From Intoshia linei (lineage: Eukaryota > Orthonectida > Rhopaluridae), in assembly GCA_001642005.1 (NCBI GenBank), contig LWCA01000316.1:1-32698 (forward strand): a stretch of 32,698 nt of DNA, given 5' to 3'. Shown in pieces: positions 1-12,000 of the stretch. Under the pieces are notes generated by a model. It was not told the origin of the DNA and ran no database searches. It saw only the letters and a list, made by a program, of their open reading frames with translations. Within the stretch, counting starts at the first letter, position 1. The number at the start of each line of letters is the position of its first letter. A program made the position numbers and the translations under genes.

Positions 1-821
1 TTAAAGGCTGAAAATGGACTCCTCTATTATTCAAGACCCAACAAATTACTTCCAATCATAGCCATGTCAGACAGATTAAATATTATCACCCATTATATCA
101 TCGATCTAACTTTTATTGTCACGCCGGCGTAACTAAAATTTACAATCTTATTCGATATTTATATTTTTGGCCTTATATGTACAACAATCTCAAGGAAGAA
201 ATTGCAAAATGCGACGATTGTAATACGTCGAAAATTCGTAACCACAGTAAAAATAAGCCTATGAAACCAGTGGTAACTACACACTTCGGTGAATTGTGGC
301 AGGTCGATATATTGGGACCATTGCCAATTTCAATTAACGGATATCAATATATAATTAACATGGTGGATAATTATACGGGTTGGCCAGAATCCGTGCCACT
401 AACAGATATAACCGCTGAATCTGTGTCAAGAGCTATATATAAAAATATTATTGTAAAATTCGGTCCGCCAAAACAAATACAGACCGATCAGGGTAGACAA
501 TTCGAAGCGGTATTAACTAAAGTACTATGCAAACATCTTGGTGTGTCATTAACTCAAGGAAAAGCTTATAGGCACCAGGAAATCAGTACTGTGGAACGGC
601 TTAATAGAACCTTTCGCGAAAAACTAAGAACCAGATGTCAAGAAGATTTTGATAACTGGGATGAATATATAGATGATATTCTTACAAGTCAACGATTTTT
701 AATTAATGGACGTACATCAGCTACACCTTTCGATATGATATATAAATCCAATAACATTGACAATGAAGAAATATTCAAAAAAAGGTTGAATCCCACAATC
801 GTAATTACGTGGATCGAATGA
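1..821 (+). mobile_element. Ty3/gypsy-type retrotransposon pol fragment (integrase), degenerate
   Basis: Remnant of an LTR-retrotransposon polyprotein covering the integrase. The open frame from 177 to 821 (214 codons) carries the catalytic core: Asp44 in VDILGPL, Asp104 in TDQGRQF and Glu140 in STVERLNR, with 35 residues between the last two, as in the DD35E family. The paired cysteines of the N-terminal zinc finger are at residues 12 and 15 (CDDC). The upstream zinc-finger part with its histidines reads through bases 1-176, but the frame changes near 97-110, so at least one frameshift lies inside the finger. The frame stops at 821 without a recognisable chromodomain or LTR. There is no reverse transcriptase in the window; it may lie to the left. 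I see no intact element here, only a broken 3' part of pol. The Ty3/gypsy assignment is from the sequence style around the core; a Maverick-type or other DD35E integrase is less likely. Confidence 0.88.
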
Positions 822-1209
822 ATGAGATGTCGAATCGAATGTCAATGAGTGAAATTCGTCCTTAATTTTAATATCCACATTCTGATCCACTTTACAGTAG
901 ATAATAATACCTTACCAGACAATTAGATTAAAATTATCGAAATTTCATTTAATTATTTTAACATTTTGCAGACTAAGTTTTTTACGTTGTACAAAGACTC
1001 TAAAAAAAGTTAAAAGGCATCAAAACTGACAGGTTATACATTTTATTATAATAATTCGGTCCCTTCAATTTTTTTACGTTGGCTTATACAAATTAACTTA
1101 CCCGCCATATTGTCTTGATAAAACTTAAATTTAACTATTAATAAATTTATATGCAACTTTTTCAACACAATACACCTAACTAATGGGTCAATTTAAAATT
1201 TAAATTACA
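822..1209. other. Intergenic, AT-rich
   Basis: No gene or clear repeat is visible between the retrotransposon fragment and the 3' end of the IGSF9-like gene. A minus-strand AATAAA (plus TTTATT, 1041-1046) could serve the IGSF9-like transcript, but it lies about 165 bases past the stop and such hexamers are common by chance in this composition. Confidence 0.5.
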
Positions 1210-4200
1210 TTATATATTTGAATAAAAATTACTTTGCACATTAATGATGTCCCTTTTAATAATCTTTTTTTTCTGTGAACGAGTATACCATTTGTTGATT
1301 AGACATGTTATACATATAAAAAGAAGAACTCCAAATACAACCAACATTCCAATAAAAAATGAAAACAAAAAATTATCAACCTTCACCATTTCTAAAATTC
1401 AAAAAATTACAGTATTTACTAATTAAAATGAATGCATTATATTAATTTATAGCATATATCAAACAATCAATTTCGACAATGGTTTTCAACTGGTACACGG
1501 ATCCTAAGGGTTCGAGTCACTTTTTTTGTGTATCATGTTGTTTTGAACTTTTCAAATTGTTTTAAACCCAGAGTTAATCCCAGACCAAAAATGAATCTAA
1601 TATTAATTTAAAAATTTATTTATCGGATTGTTTATTGCACTGTTTTATTTTATTTTTTTAAAAATTAGAGATAGACCAATCTAAACATTATTGGATATAA
1701 TCTTTTCCCTGTGTAATATTTTATATTGATTAATTAATGTTTATTTATTTAATACCTTTATTTGAAAATATAAATGGCACATTCACGTGATTAGAATCGT
1801 GATTGGTAAACGTTTTGATTCTAAACTGATAAGCGATACCATGAGAAGCAGTTTTCCATAAATATTGAGGTTTTTCAAAAGTATCATATATCAAATAATT
1901 CCAACCTGTAAGTGTTTTATATTCAATTTCATAACCGACAATGTCGTCAGATTTTGGTTTTGTCCAATTTATCATAATACCAGATTTAACCCAATGTGCC
2001 GACATATTTTTAATTTTGTACACATCATTAGATGTATCATTATGAGTACTATTGCTGTTATCATCTTTTTTTAAATTAATTATTTTAATTTGGCTTATTG
2101 TTTTAATTTTTTGGGTGTTGCTATAAAAAAACCCAGAGTGATTTATTCTACAAATGATTATTTCGTAGATGGTGTTTGATTTTAATTTATTTACAGAAAA
2201 ATCGGTTTTGTTGAAGTTCATACTATTCCATATTGTATTATTCTTTCGATAACTAAAAAACTTGTAATTTACAAAAATTTGCATAATGACAGCACGATGC
2301 ATGCCATCCTTATAATATTTATCTTTTTTGAATCATCAATTTTTAAGTTAAAATCAATGGGACGGTTGATTATTTTTTTTGTCATTAAATTAAAAAGTTT
2401 TGTGTCTCAGTTATTCAGATACTATGGATCTGGCCTTTGGCCAACGGCTATGTATGTATTTATAATTTTAAATATTTTTCTCAATACCTAAAATTTGTGT
2501 ATCTGTAACACGTTATTTCAGTGGCAACTCTTTAACTCAGGTTACTCGGGCTACGCCCGAGAGATTTTTATTTTTATCAATCAAGGATATTTTTAAGATT
2601 TATATTTTATTTTGGGTTACATTTTTTTATTTTATAAGTTAAAAAAATAACAATAAACCCTTAATAATAAGTTAACATTATTACTAATTTCTATACAACT
2701 TCAACAACAAATATGAGAAATTAAAATAAAATACACCAGAGTAACCACGATAGCCAGAGTCGCCACTGATCTGTATCATTATATGTAAACAATGATATTA
2801 CAATACAGTCACGTTGGGATTTAATAATTTTTCATTAATTTTGATTGATATTGAAAAGGTATGAGAAGTGGCTTTGAAGTTTAGTGAATCATCTTGATCT
2901 TTAAAATAATTAATATCAATGTATTATATACTTTCTACTATAAAGTAAAATATAGTTGACAGTGATTTTAATCCATTATAAAATTTGCATTGGTATATTC
3001 CTGAATCTTGCTTAGAAGGATATTTGATTGACAATACTTTATTTGTTACAATTTTATTATACGAACTTTTCAATTCATTCATTTTTTGAGGCGCATTAAA
3101 CTAAATTTCATACATAAAATTTTTTTTATCCATTAATGATTAAACAATTATAAATAAATTACACAAATGTCAACGGGTCTCATCCTCGTGTCCGCGATAA
3201 AATTTAAATTTTTATAAATAAATTTTCATTTTTACTATCAAATTTAATATAATGTTAACTATAAATTTTTCCGATTGCAAATTATTTAAAAATGTTCCAG
3301 AATATAGGTTTTTTATAATTTAATATGCAAGGATTCTTTTTATATAAAAAAAGAGGTTTATAGTAGTAAAGTAATTTAGATTTTATGAAATTTTTTTTTG
3401 TGAAAGCCTCAATTTTATATTTAAATTTTTTAAACACAATTTTAAAGATTTTGGTGATAATTTTTCCATCAAAATTTCAAATTCAAACATCAAGATTTTT
3501 TTCATCAATTTTTAAAGATTTTAAAGATCCCATAAAATATTAAAATTGGATGAAAAAATAAAATCCCTACCAAATTTTGATCCCAAAGTTATCTTTCAAA
3601 TCTTAGAAATGGATTATAAAATTTTGCCTTAAAATACCCACAAAAATTTGGTTAAAAAATCAATAATATGATTAACTAGCAAAATCTAAGATTATGTCGC
3701 TCTAAAAATACATTGCTCAACTGAATTTTTGCTTGAATAAGCAGAGCCGTTTTAAGGCATGGGAAACCTGAGCTGTAGCCCAGGGCCACTCATTAAACAA
3801 GGCCCCCAAATTAATAAAAGTACTTTACATATATATTAAAAAGAGGCCCCAATTTATTAAAAAATACTTCACATTTATATCTTAAGAAACAGTTATTTTA
3901 TAAGTTTTGAAGTGTGGGAATTCAAATTGCTAGAAAGAAAATAGTTTATAGTTTTTGTAAAAGAAATATAAGTTACTAGAAACCTACATAATATCTTTTA
4001 ATGCTTTTATGAATGCTCAATAAAATAAAACTCTAAATCTCTAACCAACGGTATGTCCTGTCTTCTAAAAAGGGGCCCTAAATTTTTTTTATCGCTTCGT
4101 TCGAAATAGTTTCATACTTCGCTCAAAACTTTAAAGGGCCTCCGGCCCTTTGCTTAGCCCAGAGCCACAAACTGGCTTAAGACGGCTCTGTGAATGAGAA

Positions 4201-7200
4201 AAGCTTTTCAAGTTTCATTTAAATAAAAAATAAACGATTTACCTTAAACCAACTGATAAACGCTTTGTTATGATTACTTTCGCCTTCACAAGGAATTGAA
4301 ATTGATTTTCCAAGATGAGTCTTGTATAATATATTGGGCTTTATTAAAAATTTAGGAGCTTCTAATTTGAATAAATTTGTAATATTAAAATAATTTACAT
4401 TAAGGCAGTGATATTAAAGTCGCTAAACTTTTTTCAATCCTACCTCCGTTGGATTAAAACAATTTGGGTGTCACCCTACCAAAAAAAATTTTTAGTTCAT
4501 TATTATATTATTTCAAATATCTGAATATTTGTTTTAAAAAAAATTCAAAACATCTCGTTATATGACCATTTTTCAACACTCTGGGCCGTGGAGAGCCAAC
4601 AGTAGGCCCGGGTCAAATGGAAATTGTAGGCCCAATAATTTTTTTTTTAAAAGTTGGACCTCTATAAATTTCTTAATCCATCGTTCATTATCTAAAATTA
4701 AAATAACTAATTGGATTGTTAATTGGACATTTTATTATATGATAATTTTGGTATACTTAAGAAATTTTCCAACATTACCAATTAATAAATTACAAAAGTA
4801 GGTCCTCATGATTGTAGGGCCGTCATATAGACCCTTATTCCCCTCTCAAGGTCCTGCCAATATTGCACTAATGTACAAAAAGTTTACATTTTTTTTATAT
4901 TTAAAATTTTTATGGAGTCTTCCAATTTTTTCAAATAATGCGACTAGTCACGAATTTTAGTTTGACATGACTCAAGTATATACTATGTATTAGTTAAATT
5001 AGTATACAAAGAGAATGTTACGTTTAAATACAAAAGACATTTATGCACGATATTTTCATTAATTCACTATTACATTAGTTGAATGATCGAAATTGTTATA
5101 AAAATACTTTAAATAAGATAAAATGTATAAAATTTATAAGGAATGGAGTATACAAATTGAACTTGTTGACATCTTAATAAATCAAAAAAGACATTTATGC
5201 ACAGTTTTTTCCTTAATTCACTATTACATTAGTTGAATGATCGAAATTGTTATAAAAATACTTGAAATTAGATAAAATGTATAAGGAATGGAGTATACAA
5301 AAAGAACTTGTTGACATCTTAATAAATCAAAAAAGACATTTATGCACAGTTTTTTCATTAATTCACTATTACATTAGTTGAATGATCGAAATTGTTATAA
5401 AAATACTTGAAATTAGATAAAATGTATAAAATTTATAAGGGATGGAGTGGTGAGAACATTTCGTGAGAAAAATTTTAAAGAAACGTATTGTAATTTGTAA
5501 TGTACATTGTACATGTATCACTCGTCCAAACAAATTTTAGCCAGGGCGAAAATTTTAATTTAGAAATTCGGCGACAGCATGTGTAAATAGTTTTCTATAA
5601 ATATCTACATATAATGTATATGCCTAGGGGTCAGTGAGATTTAAATAAAATATATAAAAAAGTTTATAAATTTTTCTTTATTTTTATAGGAGAATTTTTA
5701 AAATTTACTAAAGAGTAACTTTGTCAGCGTTGACAAATGTTACTAATTTATCCCAAAGCGTGAACGACCGCTACATTATTATTTAAAAAATCCCACTTTT
5801 ATAGCAACCCTTAATAAAATTTAAAATTTAAATTTAAATTAGAAAATTAAAATTTAATTTAATTTAAAATTTAAAATTTAAAATTACAATTTCAAACCCC
5901 AAATAAAAATACCAAATTTACCAACCCTTATGGGAAAATCCACTTTTTCCAATATTTTTTTGAAAAACACGATTTTATCAAATCTTATAAGAAAAAACCT
6001 CTTATTCCAACCTCAAAATAAAAATAATATTTTATCAAATCTTATTAGAAACAATTCCTAATCCAAAACCCCAAATAAAAAATCCACTTTTTCCATTATT
6101 TTTTTGAAAAACACGATTCTACCAAATCTTTAGAAGAGTTAGAGAAAAAAATTTAATTTTAAAATGGGATAACTTATTTGAATCGAGAATCACTGGTCTA
6201 AACTAATTTAGGTTCTGATCAAAAAGATTGAAATTTCAGATAATAAAACTTTTAATTACATTATTTTATGTATTCACCTTGAATAAAATGTATTAGATTT
6301 TAAAAAAACTTTAGAATTCCCTACTTTTTTTCAAAATAATGAGCAATTTAGGTTTTGACTATGAAGATGCAATTTTTTTTAAATTAAAAAATTCATTGAA
6401 TTTTAATAAAACATAAATTGCTATTTATTTTTGAAAATCGTAAGCTTTATCTTTATCTTTATTTAATCATATCTTATAAACATGTCAATTTTATCTAAAA
6501 AGCCCTCAACTACTTTGTAACGCGCTGTGGGGAGCCCGTCAAAAAATTAGAATATGTAAAAAACTTTTTTGCTGTAGCTCTCCAAATTTCTAAATTCATT
6601 TTTGGGTACATTCCCTTGTTTTGGATCAGCAGATACTATCTAATAAATCAGAATTTAAATATACCTACTGCAACAACCATAATAATATCGGATGTTTTAC
6701 CAGGTCCAACAGATGAATAAGCTGTACAAGTGTATCTACCTGAATCAGCCATTTGAAAATTTTTAAAAGAAAGAATGGATAATTGAGAAAAGGTGTTGTT
6801 ATCAAAATGTTTATATTCAACATTCGATTTAATTTTTAAACTTTTTTCGTTTTTAGTCCAAATTATATGTGTGGCAGGTGGGTTGGCTTCAAAAATGCAA
6901 TTTAAATCATAATCTGATCCGATAGTTATATATACTTCTTTTTTAAGTAAATTAATTTTGGGTACAACTAAAATAACCAAATCACAAATATTGATTTATA
7001 TCATGCCATCAGATCTACATCGTCGTATACTTTGACCTCTTCTGTATACCAGCCGCTCTCAATTGTTTTAACATACATACAAAGTGTCGTCGCATAACTT
7101 AGATTTTCACCTTTCAAATTTACTCACTGAGTGAAGTAAAAGCTAGGCTAAAGCAAACCATTTTGGAAGATCTCATTATTTTAAATTTTATTATAAATTT

Positions 7201-8117
7201 AATTTCGTAAAAAACCATCACAAACCCTTATAGACCAAAAACCCGATTAAGAACAACTGGTCTAAAGTCTTTAAAATAATTATGAAAAAATTACACGTAA
7301 CGTTTAAAAAGGCACTAGCATTAACAGTAACAAACTGATTTGAAATTTTGCAAATATAGGTTCCCGTATCTCTCGGTAATATATAACTAATAGACAGAGA
7401 ATTTTTGACAATTTTGATCCTATACAAAAGACCATTGATTGTATCAAGTTTTTTTGGCGTTTTTTCCAATTTATACCAGTTAACTTTTAAATTATCTTTA
7501 AAATTAGTTTTACATTCAAAATTGGCCCGACTGCCTTGTCGTCGTGTGATGTTTTTAGGTTTTTGTATAATTTGTAGATTGTCTAAAATTTTTAGATATT
7601 ATAACTAAAGTATTATAGTTTTTAATAAATGACTACAAAAATGGATAAAAATAAAGAAATTACCACCAATTTGGAGGTTGATCCATTGGCTAGAAATAAT
7701 GATTCGGTTTAATTGTGATTTTGTAGAAACTTTGGTAATTTGACATTTATACCGACCAGAATGATGATATTTCACATTCAAAATTTTCAAAGAATTATTT
7801 GTATAAAAAACAACGTTATTTTGATACAGTTCATTGATATGAGGTTTAAAATTTTTAAATTTCATGTAAATAGGTAGCTTATTTGTATTTTTGAGCCACT
7901 GAACCAAATTAAAGTCTGTTAAATTTGCTGTATTTAGATTACAAGGTAAAATGATTGATTCATCCAATACTGCCATTAAATTAACACCATCAACTGCCTC
8001 TTTACAATATACGCCATCAAATATTAAAACGACGGAAAATATTTGACAAAATACCGACAGCATTAATTCGGAATCGTTACAGATGTGCAACTTGTATTTA
8101 CTTGATAAAAAGTCCAA
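1210..8117 (-). CDS. IGSF9/Turtle-type immunoglobulin-FN3 cell-adhesion receptor, frame break in FN3-1
   Basis: Single-pass surface receptor, probably homophilic adhesion. Exons (minus): 7664-8117, 7295-7582, 6665-6967, 4243-4361, 2932-3100, about 1756-2405, 1210-1391; all joins agree in phase. Exon 1 encodes a signal peptide (best start may be Met19, base 8063) and a V-type Ig with Cys59, Trp74, Cys125; its VQWLKNTNKLPIYMKF and SSQWINLQI stretches resemble the first Ig of IGSF9/Turtle. Exon 2 is Ig2, exon 3 Ig3 (ANPP, WTKN, SGRYTC), exons 4-5 form Ig4 (IPCEG, SWFK, SGIYQC). Exon 6 holds two FN3 domains, exon 7 a membrane helix (about FSFFIGMLVVFGVLLFICI) and a basic tail of about 30 residues ending at 1210. 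Ig count is four, one fewer than IGSF9, as in Borderless. In exon 6 the FN3-1 frame changes near 2305-2330; total coding length is one base short of a multiple of three. The exon-6 acceptor (2406) is weak. Pseudogene or sequence error both possible. Confidence 0.85.
2519..2768. mobile_element. hAT-type MITE, 250 bases, inside an IGSF9-like intron
   Basis: The ends are inverted: the left begins CAGTGGCAACTCTTTAACTC and the right, read on the other strand, begins CAGTGGCGACTCTGGCTATC, followed on both sides by GTTACTC. CAGTG ends are typical of hAT elements. No coding capacity. No clean 8-base target duplication is seen directly at the ends; ATCTGTA occurs at 2501 and again at 2769, so the left end may carry an extra insertion or the match is chance. 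Confidence 0.7.
3742..4190. mobile_element. hAT-type MITE, 449 bases, with 8-base target duplication
   Basis: Terminal inverted repeats: left 3742-3758 CAGAGCCGTTTTAAGGC, right 4174-4190 whose complement is CAGAGCCGTCTTAAGCC, 15 of 17 matching. Both ends are then followed by related GGGCC-rich subterminal sequence. The flanks are TGAATAAG (3734-3741) and TGAATGAG (4191-4198), an 8-base target duplication with one mismatch, as expected for hAT transposition. No transposase frame is present, so it is non-autonomous. It lies in the intron that splits the fourth Ig domain of the IGSF9-like gene. Confidence 0.85.
5032..5450. repeat. Tandem array, about 2.8 units of 145-154 bases
   Basis: Three head-to-tail copies start at 5032, about 5186 and 5331, each opening with AAAAGACATTTATGCAC and sharing ATTCACTATTACATTAGTTG and TGATCGAAATTGTTATAAAA. 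The first period is 154 bases and the second 145; the difference is a 9-base AAATTTATA segment missing from unit 2. The third unit is cut off after GGGATGGAGTGG. Copies are nearly identical, so the array is recent. It sits in the 2.3-kb intron (4362-6664) of the IGSF9-like gene. Confidence 0.92.
5816..5886. repeat. AT low-complexity tract (AAATTTAAA-rich)
   Basis: A run of overlapping AAATTTAAA-like words, without a fixed period. It is simple-sequence DNA in the same large intron. Confidence 0.7.
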
Positions 8118-8988
8118 AATCGATTTTTCATTGAGAATGATTTAAATATACGTTATCTTAATTCTAAAGTAAAATTGAGACATTGAATTATTTACAATTA
8201 TATTTGACAACATAGAAAATTAAAAGCCAAGTACCAAACGTTATCACAATATAAAGAGTAATGAGCAGGTCATGCAGTCACTAATTAATTAACTACTTGT
8301 AACAATATTCATAAATATTGATTAAAATTGTTTAAATTACAAAATACCTTCAGTTTATGAAATTAAATTTTTTCATATGTATCTTGAATAACTAAATTTA
8401 TGCAATGTAATTGATATCAAAATTATCTTTATAGTATGAGTAAAATATTTAAATTCCACGCCCGAATAATCTTGTCAGACCGGCATCTCATTCCACAAAC
8501 ATTACATGCATTCTAGTCACGCATTAATGACCGTGCATAAATAGTTTCTTTCATTTTTAGGTTTTAAAAGTTTTGGTTTCGTTGGTCAACTTAAAATAGT
8601 TTTAATTTTATTTACATAATTTACTTGTTTATTTTGTATCTCGTCTATCATAGGTTCGTTTGCTCAATTTAACAAATTTACATTATCGATAAATATTTAG
8701 TCTTATTACTGTTATAACATAATTAAGATTGTTACAAATTCACCTTTTACTGCGAATGTCTAAGTATAATAATTTTACGTTTTTGGCTTTTAGATTTAAA
8801 CTAAAAGCAATCAAAACGATCGACATTTTGTAATCAAATACTTTATATAATAAAGGTACATGTACTTGTAATACTTTTATGAAACCCTTGCTAATTATCA
8901 AAATTTATTCAATAAACTCAATTTATCGACTTATATTTCAACACAATTAAAGAAATATTAAGATTCAAAATAACTAAAACAATAAACG
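8118..8988. other. Intergenic spacer between IGSF9-like start and SF3B3 3' end
   Basis: AT-rich sequence with no open frame, repeat or RNA gene that I can support. It must contain the promoter of the minus-strand IGSF9-like gene, but no element stands out. Confidence 0.5.
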
Positions 8989-8994
8989 TTTATT
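8989..8994 (-). other. Polyadenylation signal AATAAA of SF3B3
   Basis: The minus strand reads AATAAA 25 bases past the SF3B3 stop codon (9019-9021), a normal distance for a short 3' UTR. Confidence 0.6.
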
Positions 8995-9018
8995 TACATA
9001 TTTACATACTTTAGCTGT

Positions 9019-12000
9019 TTAGTAGCCGAATCTATATCGAATGTCCTCTAATTTCTTTACCACCTAATACAAAATTAACATAATTAAATACATTATCAAT
9101 AAATTACTTCGTTCGGCGTACGTTCCAACTCTTCAGATATCGTTTTTTGTTTAGAAAAATCTATCGATGTGAATGTCTCACATAAATCACCATCAATTAT
9201 ATTCTAAAGAAAAAATTTTATCAAATAAAAATACAATAAGTAATGTTCTTTACATAAAAAAAGATTTTTCGATATTAAAAATTTTAATTAGTTTTCATAA
9301 AAGATCAAATCAGATTTAAGTTTATTACAAAAATTTTATTTTATTTATACTATAAACAATACATAAACGTTAATTAAAATTACCCTCACGGGGAAATAGT
9401 ACGATCGATATGACAAATGATTATGTCCCAAGATTGGTTTATTCTCCTGTCGAAGATAAAGTTCCAAATGGTGGAAAAATTCAAAATCCTAAAATCAATA
9501 TAATTAAAAGTTTAATACTAAATACTTCTTTTGATGAAAACGGTATTAATAAACCAATTGCACCAGATAGTGTAAAGTACACTATTGATTCAGCACCGCC
9601 GGGAAATAGAGATGTTCTTTGCAAACTTGTCACTGTTTGACCCACATGGAATACAGAAATTATTTCAGCCTAAATAATCACAATTTAATTAAATATACAT
9701 GTGACATATACATTAATATAAAAATAATAATATTATTATTCAATCCTTATCATTAAATATAGATTATAAAGTTTAATATTTGCGAGTATTAATGGTAACT
9801 TAAAAAAAAGTAAAAATTCAATGTCGGTGAAACCAGTCCCTTGATTAATACTTTAAAATGTTTCATCGATGAGTAATGCATGTTTTGTAAAAAAATGAAG
9901 TATATCTGTATATTTTGATTTATTTCCGTAAATTTCCTGTTACCGTATTTTCTTGGTAAGTCAGAAAAATTAGCAAATTTTTGTTTTATGGCGATAGAGG
10001 TTGGCGGACCTAGATTAAATAATACACCGACATTTACTGATCGTATCTGAAAATTATAATGTATCGTTATAAAAAATAACGGCTACAAAATTAGCTTGAA
10101 ATTATGAAAAGTTTTATGAAATATATATTATGGTTTCAAGAATCGCGTAAATAAATACCTTTTGAGAAGCTCCAGTACTATAAGATCGATCCCAAAACGA
10201 TCTACTATTAGCAGAGATGTCTTCTTCACTGACAGTATCGGGCAATCTGACCTAAATGAATTTTTAATTTAAAAAAATTAAAATAAAAAAAATTACAATA
10301 GCAATATTTCCAAACTTATCCGCAACACAAACAGTAGAATGATCAAGAATCGAAAAATTTGTAACCCAGAGAGGAGAACACATGTCAGCAAATAAAATAA
10401 ATTGATTAGACGAAGCTTCATACCTCATATAAGACAAACCATTTTGAATATCGGCAATAATAATCCGATTACCAATAGTGCGTACGGCAGTAATAAAATT
10501 TTTCATCAATCTATTTTCACACTTTCGAAGCAATTGTTTTTTGCCTAGATCGTATAATCGCAAATACCGCCCAACACTAATCAAAGCTAATCCATGATAT
10601 GACGTAATTGTGGCTGGCAATTCATCAACAATAGTACGATGCATCATTTCAAGTGATGTACAATTATTTACCATTTTAAAAGCTACAATACCACCACCAG
10701 AATGGATTCTAGGGTTCAAATGCAAATTATAAATGACTCCTACCAATAAAACTGGTTCATCCGGTTTATTTGAGAATCGGACTAATCCCATACTGTGAGC
10801 CGCTTCATTTTGGTCAAAATCAAATTTAAAAATAATTTTACTTGAATCAGGTTTAGGGTTATATATTAATATTTGAGATGACCAATAACCATTTCCCGGT
10901 CTCGGCCGTCCAAACTGTTCGGTTGGAAGAGATTCGTTAATTAAATTTTTTGCCATGTGTTCAGCTAGTTGTTGTTCTGATTCATCAGCTTCTTTTAAAA
11001 TTTCACTGGCTAATTCACCTTTTTTGGTTTTTTCAGTAATTTTTGTAAAGCAGTTGTGATCGGTACTAATAATTATAAGATTTCCAGATTCTTGATGATG
11101 CAATAATTTTCTCGGTGTGTATTCCATATTTACAGATGAATTGTGAAAAATGTTGCCAAGTTTTTCCATAGCTATAATCCGTAATGTATCTCCTGCGACA
11201 GCAACTATTCCTTCAGGGCATTGCTCACTTGAAAAGCCACTAGCATATTCCAACACGGAATAAGAAAGAGGGGTTAAATTGAACCGATTTTGATAAACAT
11301 AACCAAACCAAGATTTGCTCGATATCGCCAAAACTACATCGGACGTTTTCATTTTGATTCTGAATAGTTTTATGGGAAGAGTTCCTAAATACTTAGTACG
11401 GGTATCAGATAAATCTCCAGATATACTGTCTATAGATGTTCTCAAAAGTACTCCATTTTGTAGTCCAATATTGAGAAACAAACCGCTAATTGACCATTGT
11501 GTAGCATCGTCATCTGTCACCTCTGTAAAAGCCATTTCAACAATTAAAACAGTTTCAGGAAAAGTAGGTAAAGCTTGCATGCTAAGTGGGGTCAAGCAAT
11601 CATTCAAATCCAGTGATATAATACGAACAGTTTTGTCAGCTAAACCAACCGCCAAAAACTTGAATCTAGTCTCATTTCTGGGGACACCCACACTCATACA
11701 AATAACATTGGCACCCAACTCACGTCGTTCATTAAATTCGTTTAGTTGTCCGGATTGATCCAATTCAAAGTAGACTAATGTGCCTCCAGTCAAGGAAATG
11801 ATCAGTTGAGTTTGATTTAAACTGCAATTAGTAATGGAAGTCTTACCTGGAGCTTTCCATTCATTGACGCGCTTATCGGACCTAACGTGCCTAATACCTT
11901 TTGGATAAACCTGGACAATTGAATCTTCTCCAATTTGACCAACGGCCAACGTGGGTGTAGTTCCCAAAAATCCGGAATCAGTAACTTCCTCAACAGTTTC

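Noticed and set aside
1244-1426. Plus-strand ORF of 60 codons
   Set aside because: Antisense to the membrane-helix exon of the IGSF9-like gene, which reads well on the minus strand.
2790-2898. Minus-strand open stretch (QDDSLNFKATSHTFSISIK) after the Ig4 exon
   Set aside because: It could be an extra exon behind a 33-base intron, but exon 2932-3100 joins in phase directly to 2405 and this piece resembles neither Ig nor FN3 strands.
4562-4860. GGCCC-containing stretch that might be another hAT remnant
   Set aside because: Repeated GTAGG-CCC words are present but no convincing inverted ends or target duplication could be found; the ORF inside has no recognisable family.
9410-9640. Plus-strand ORF of 76 codons with protein-like composition
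   Set aside because: It is antisense to SF3B3 exons 3 and 4, whose minus-strand reading matches the family closely.
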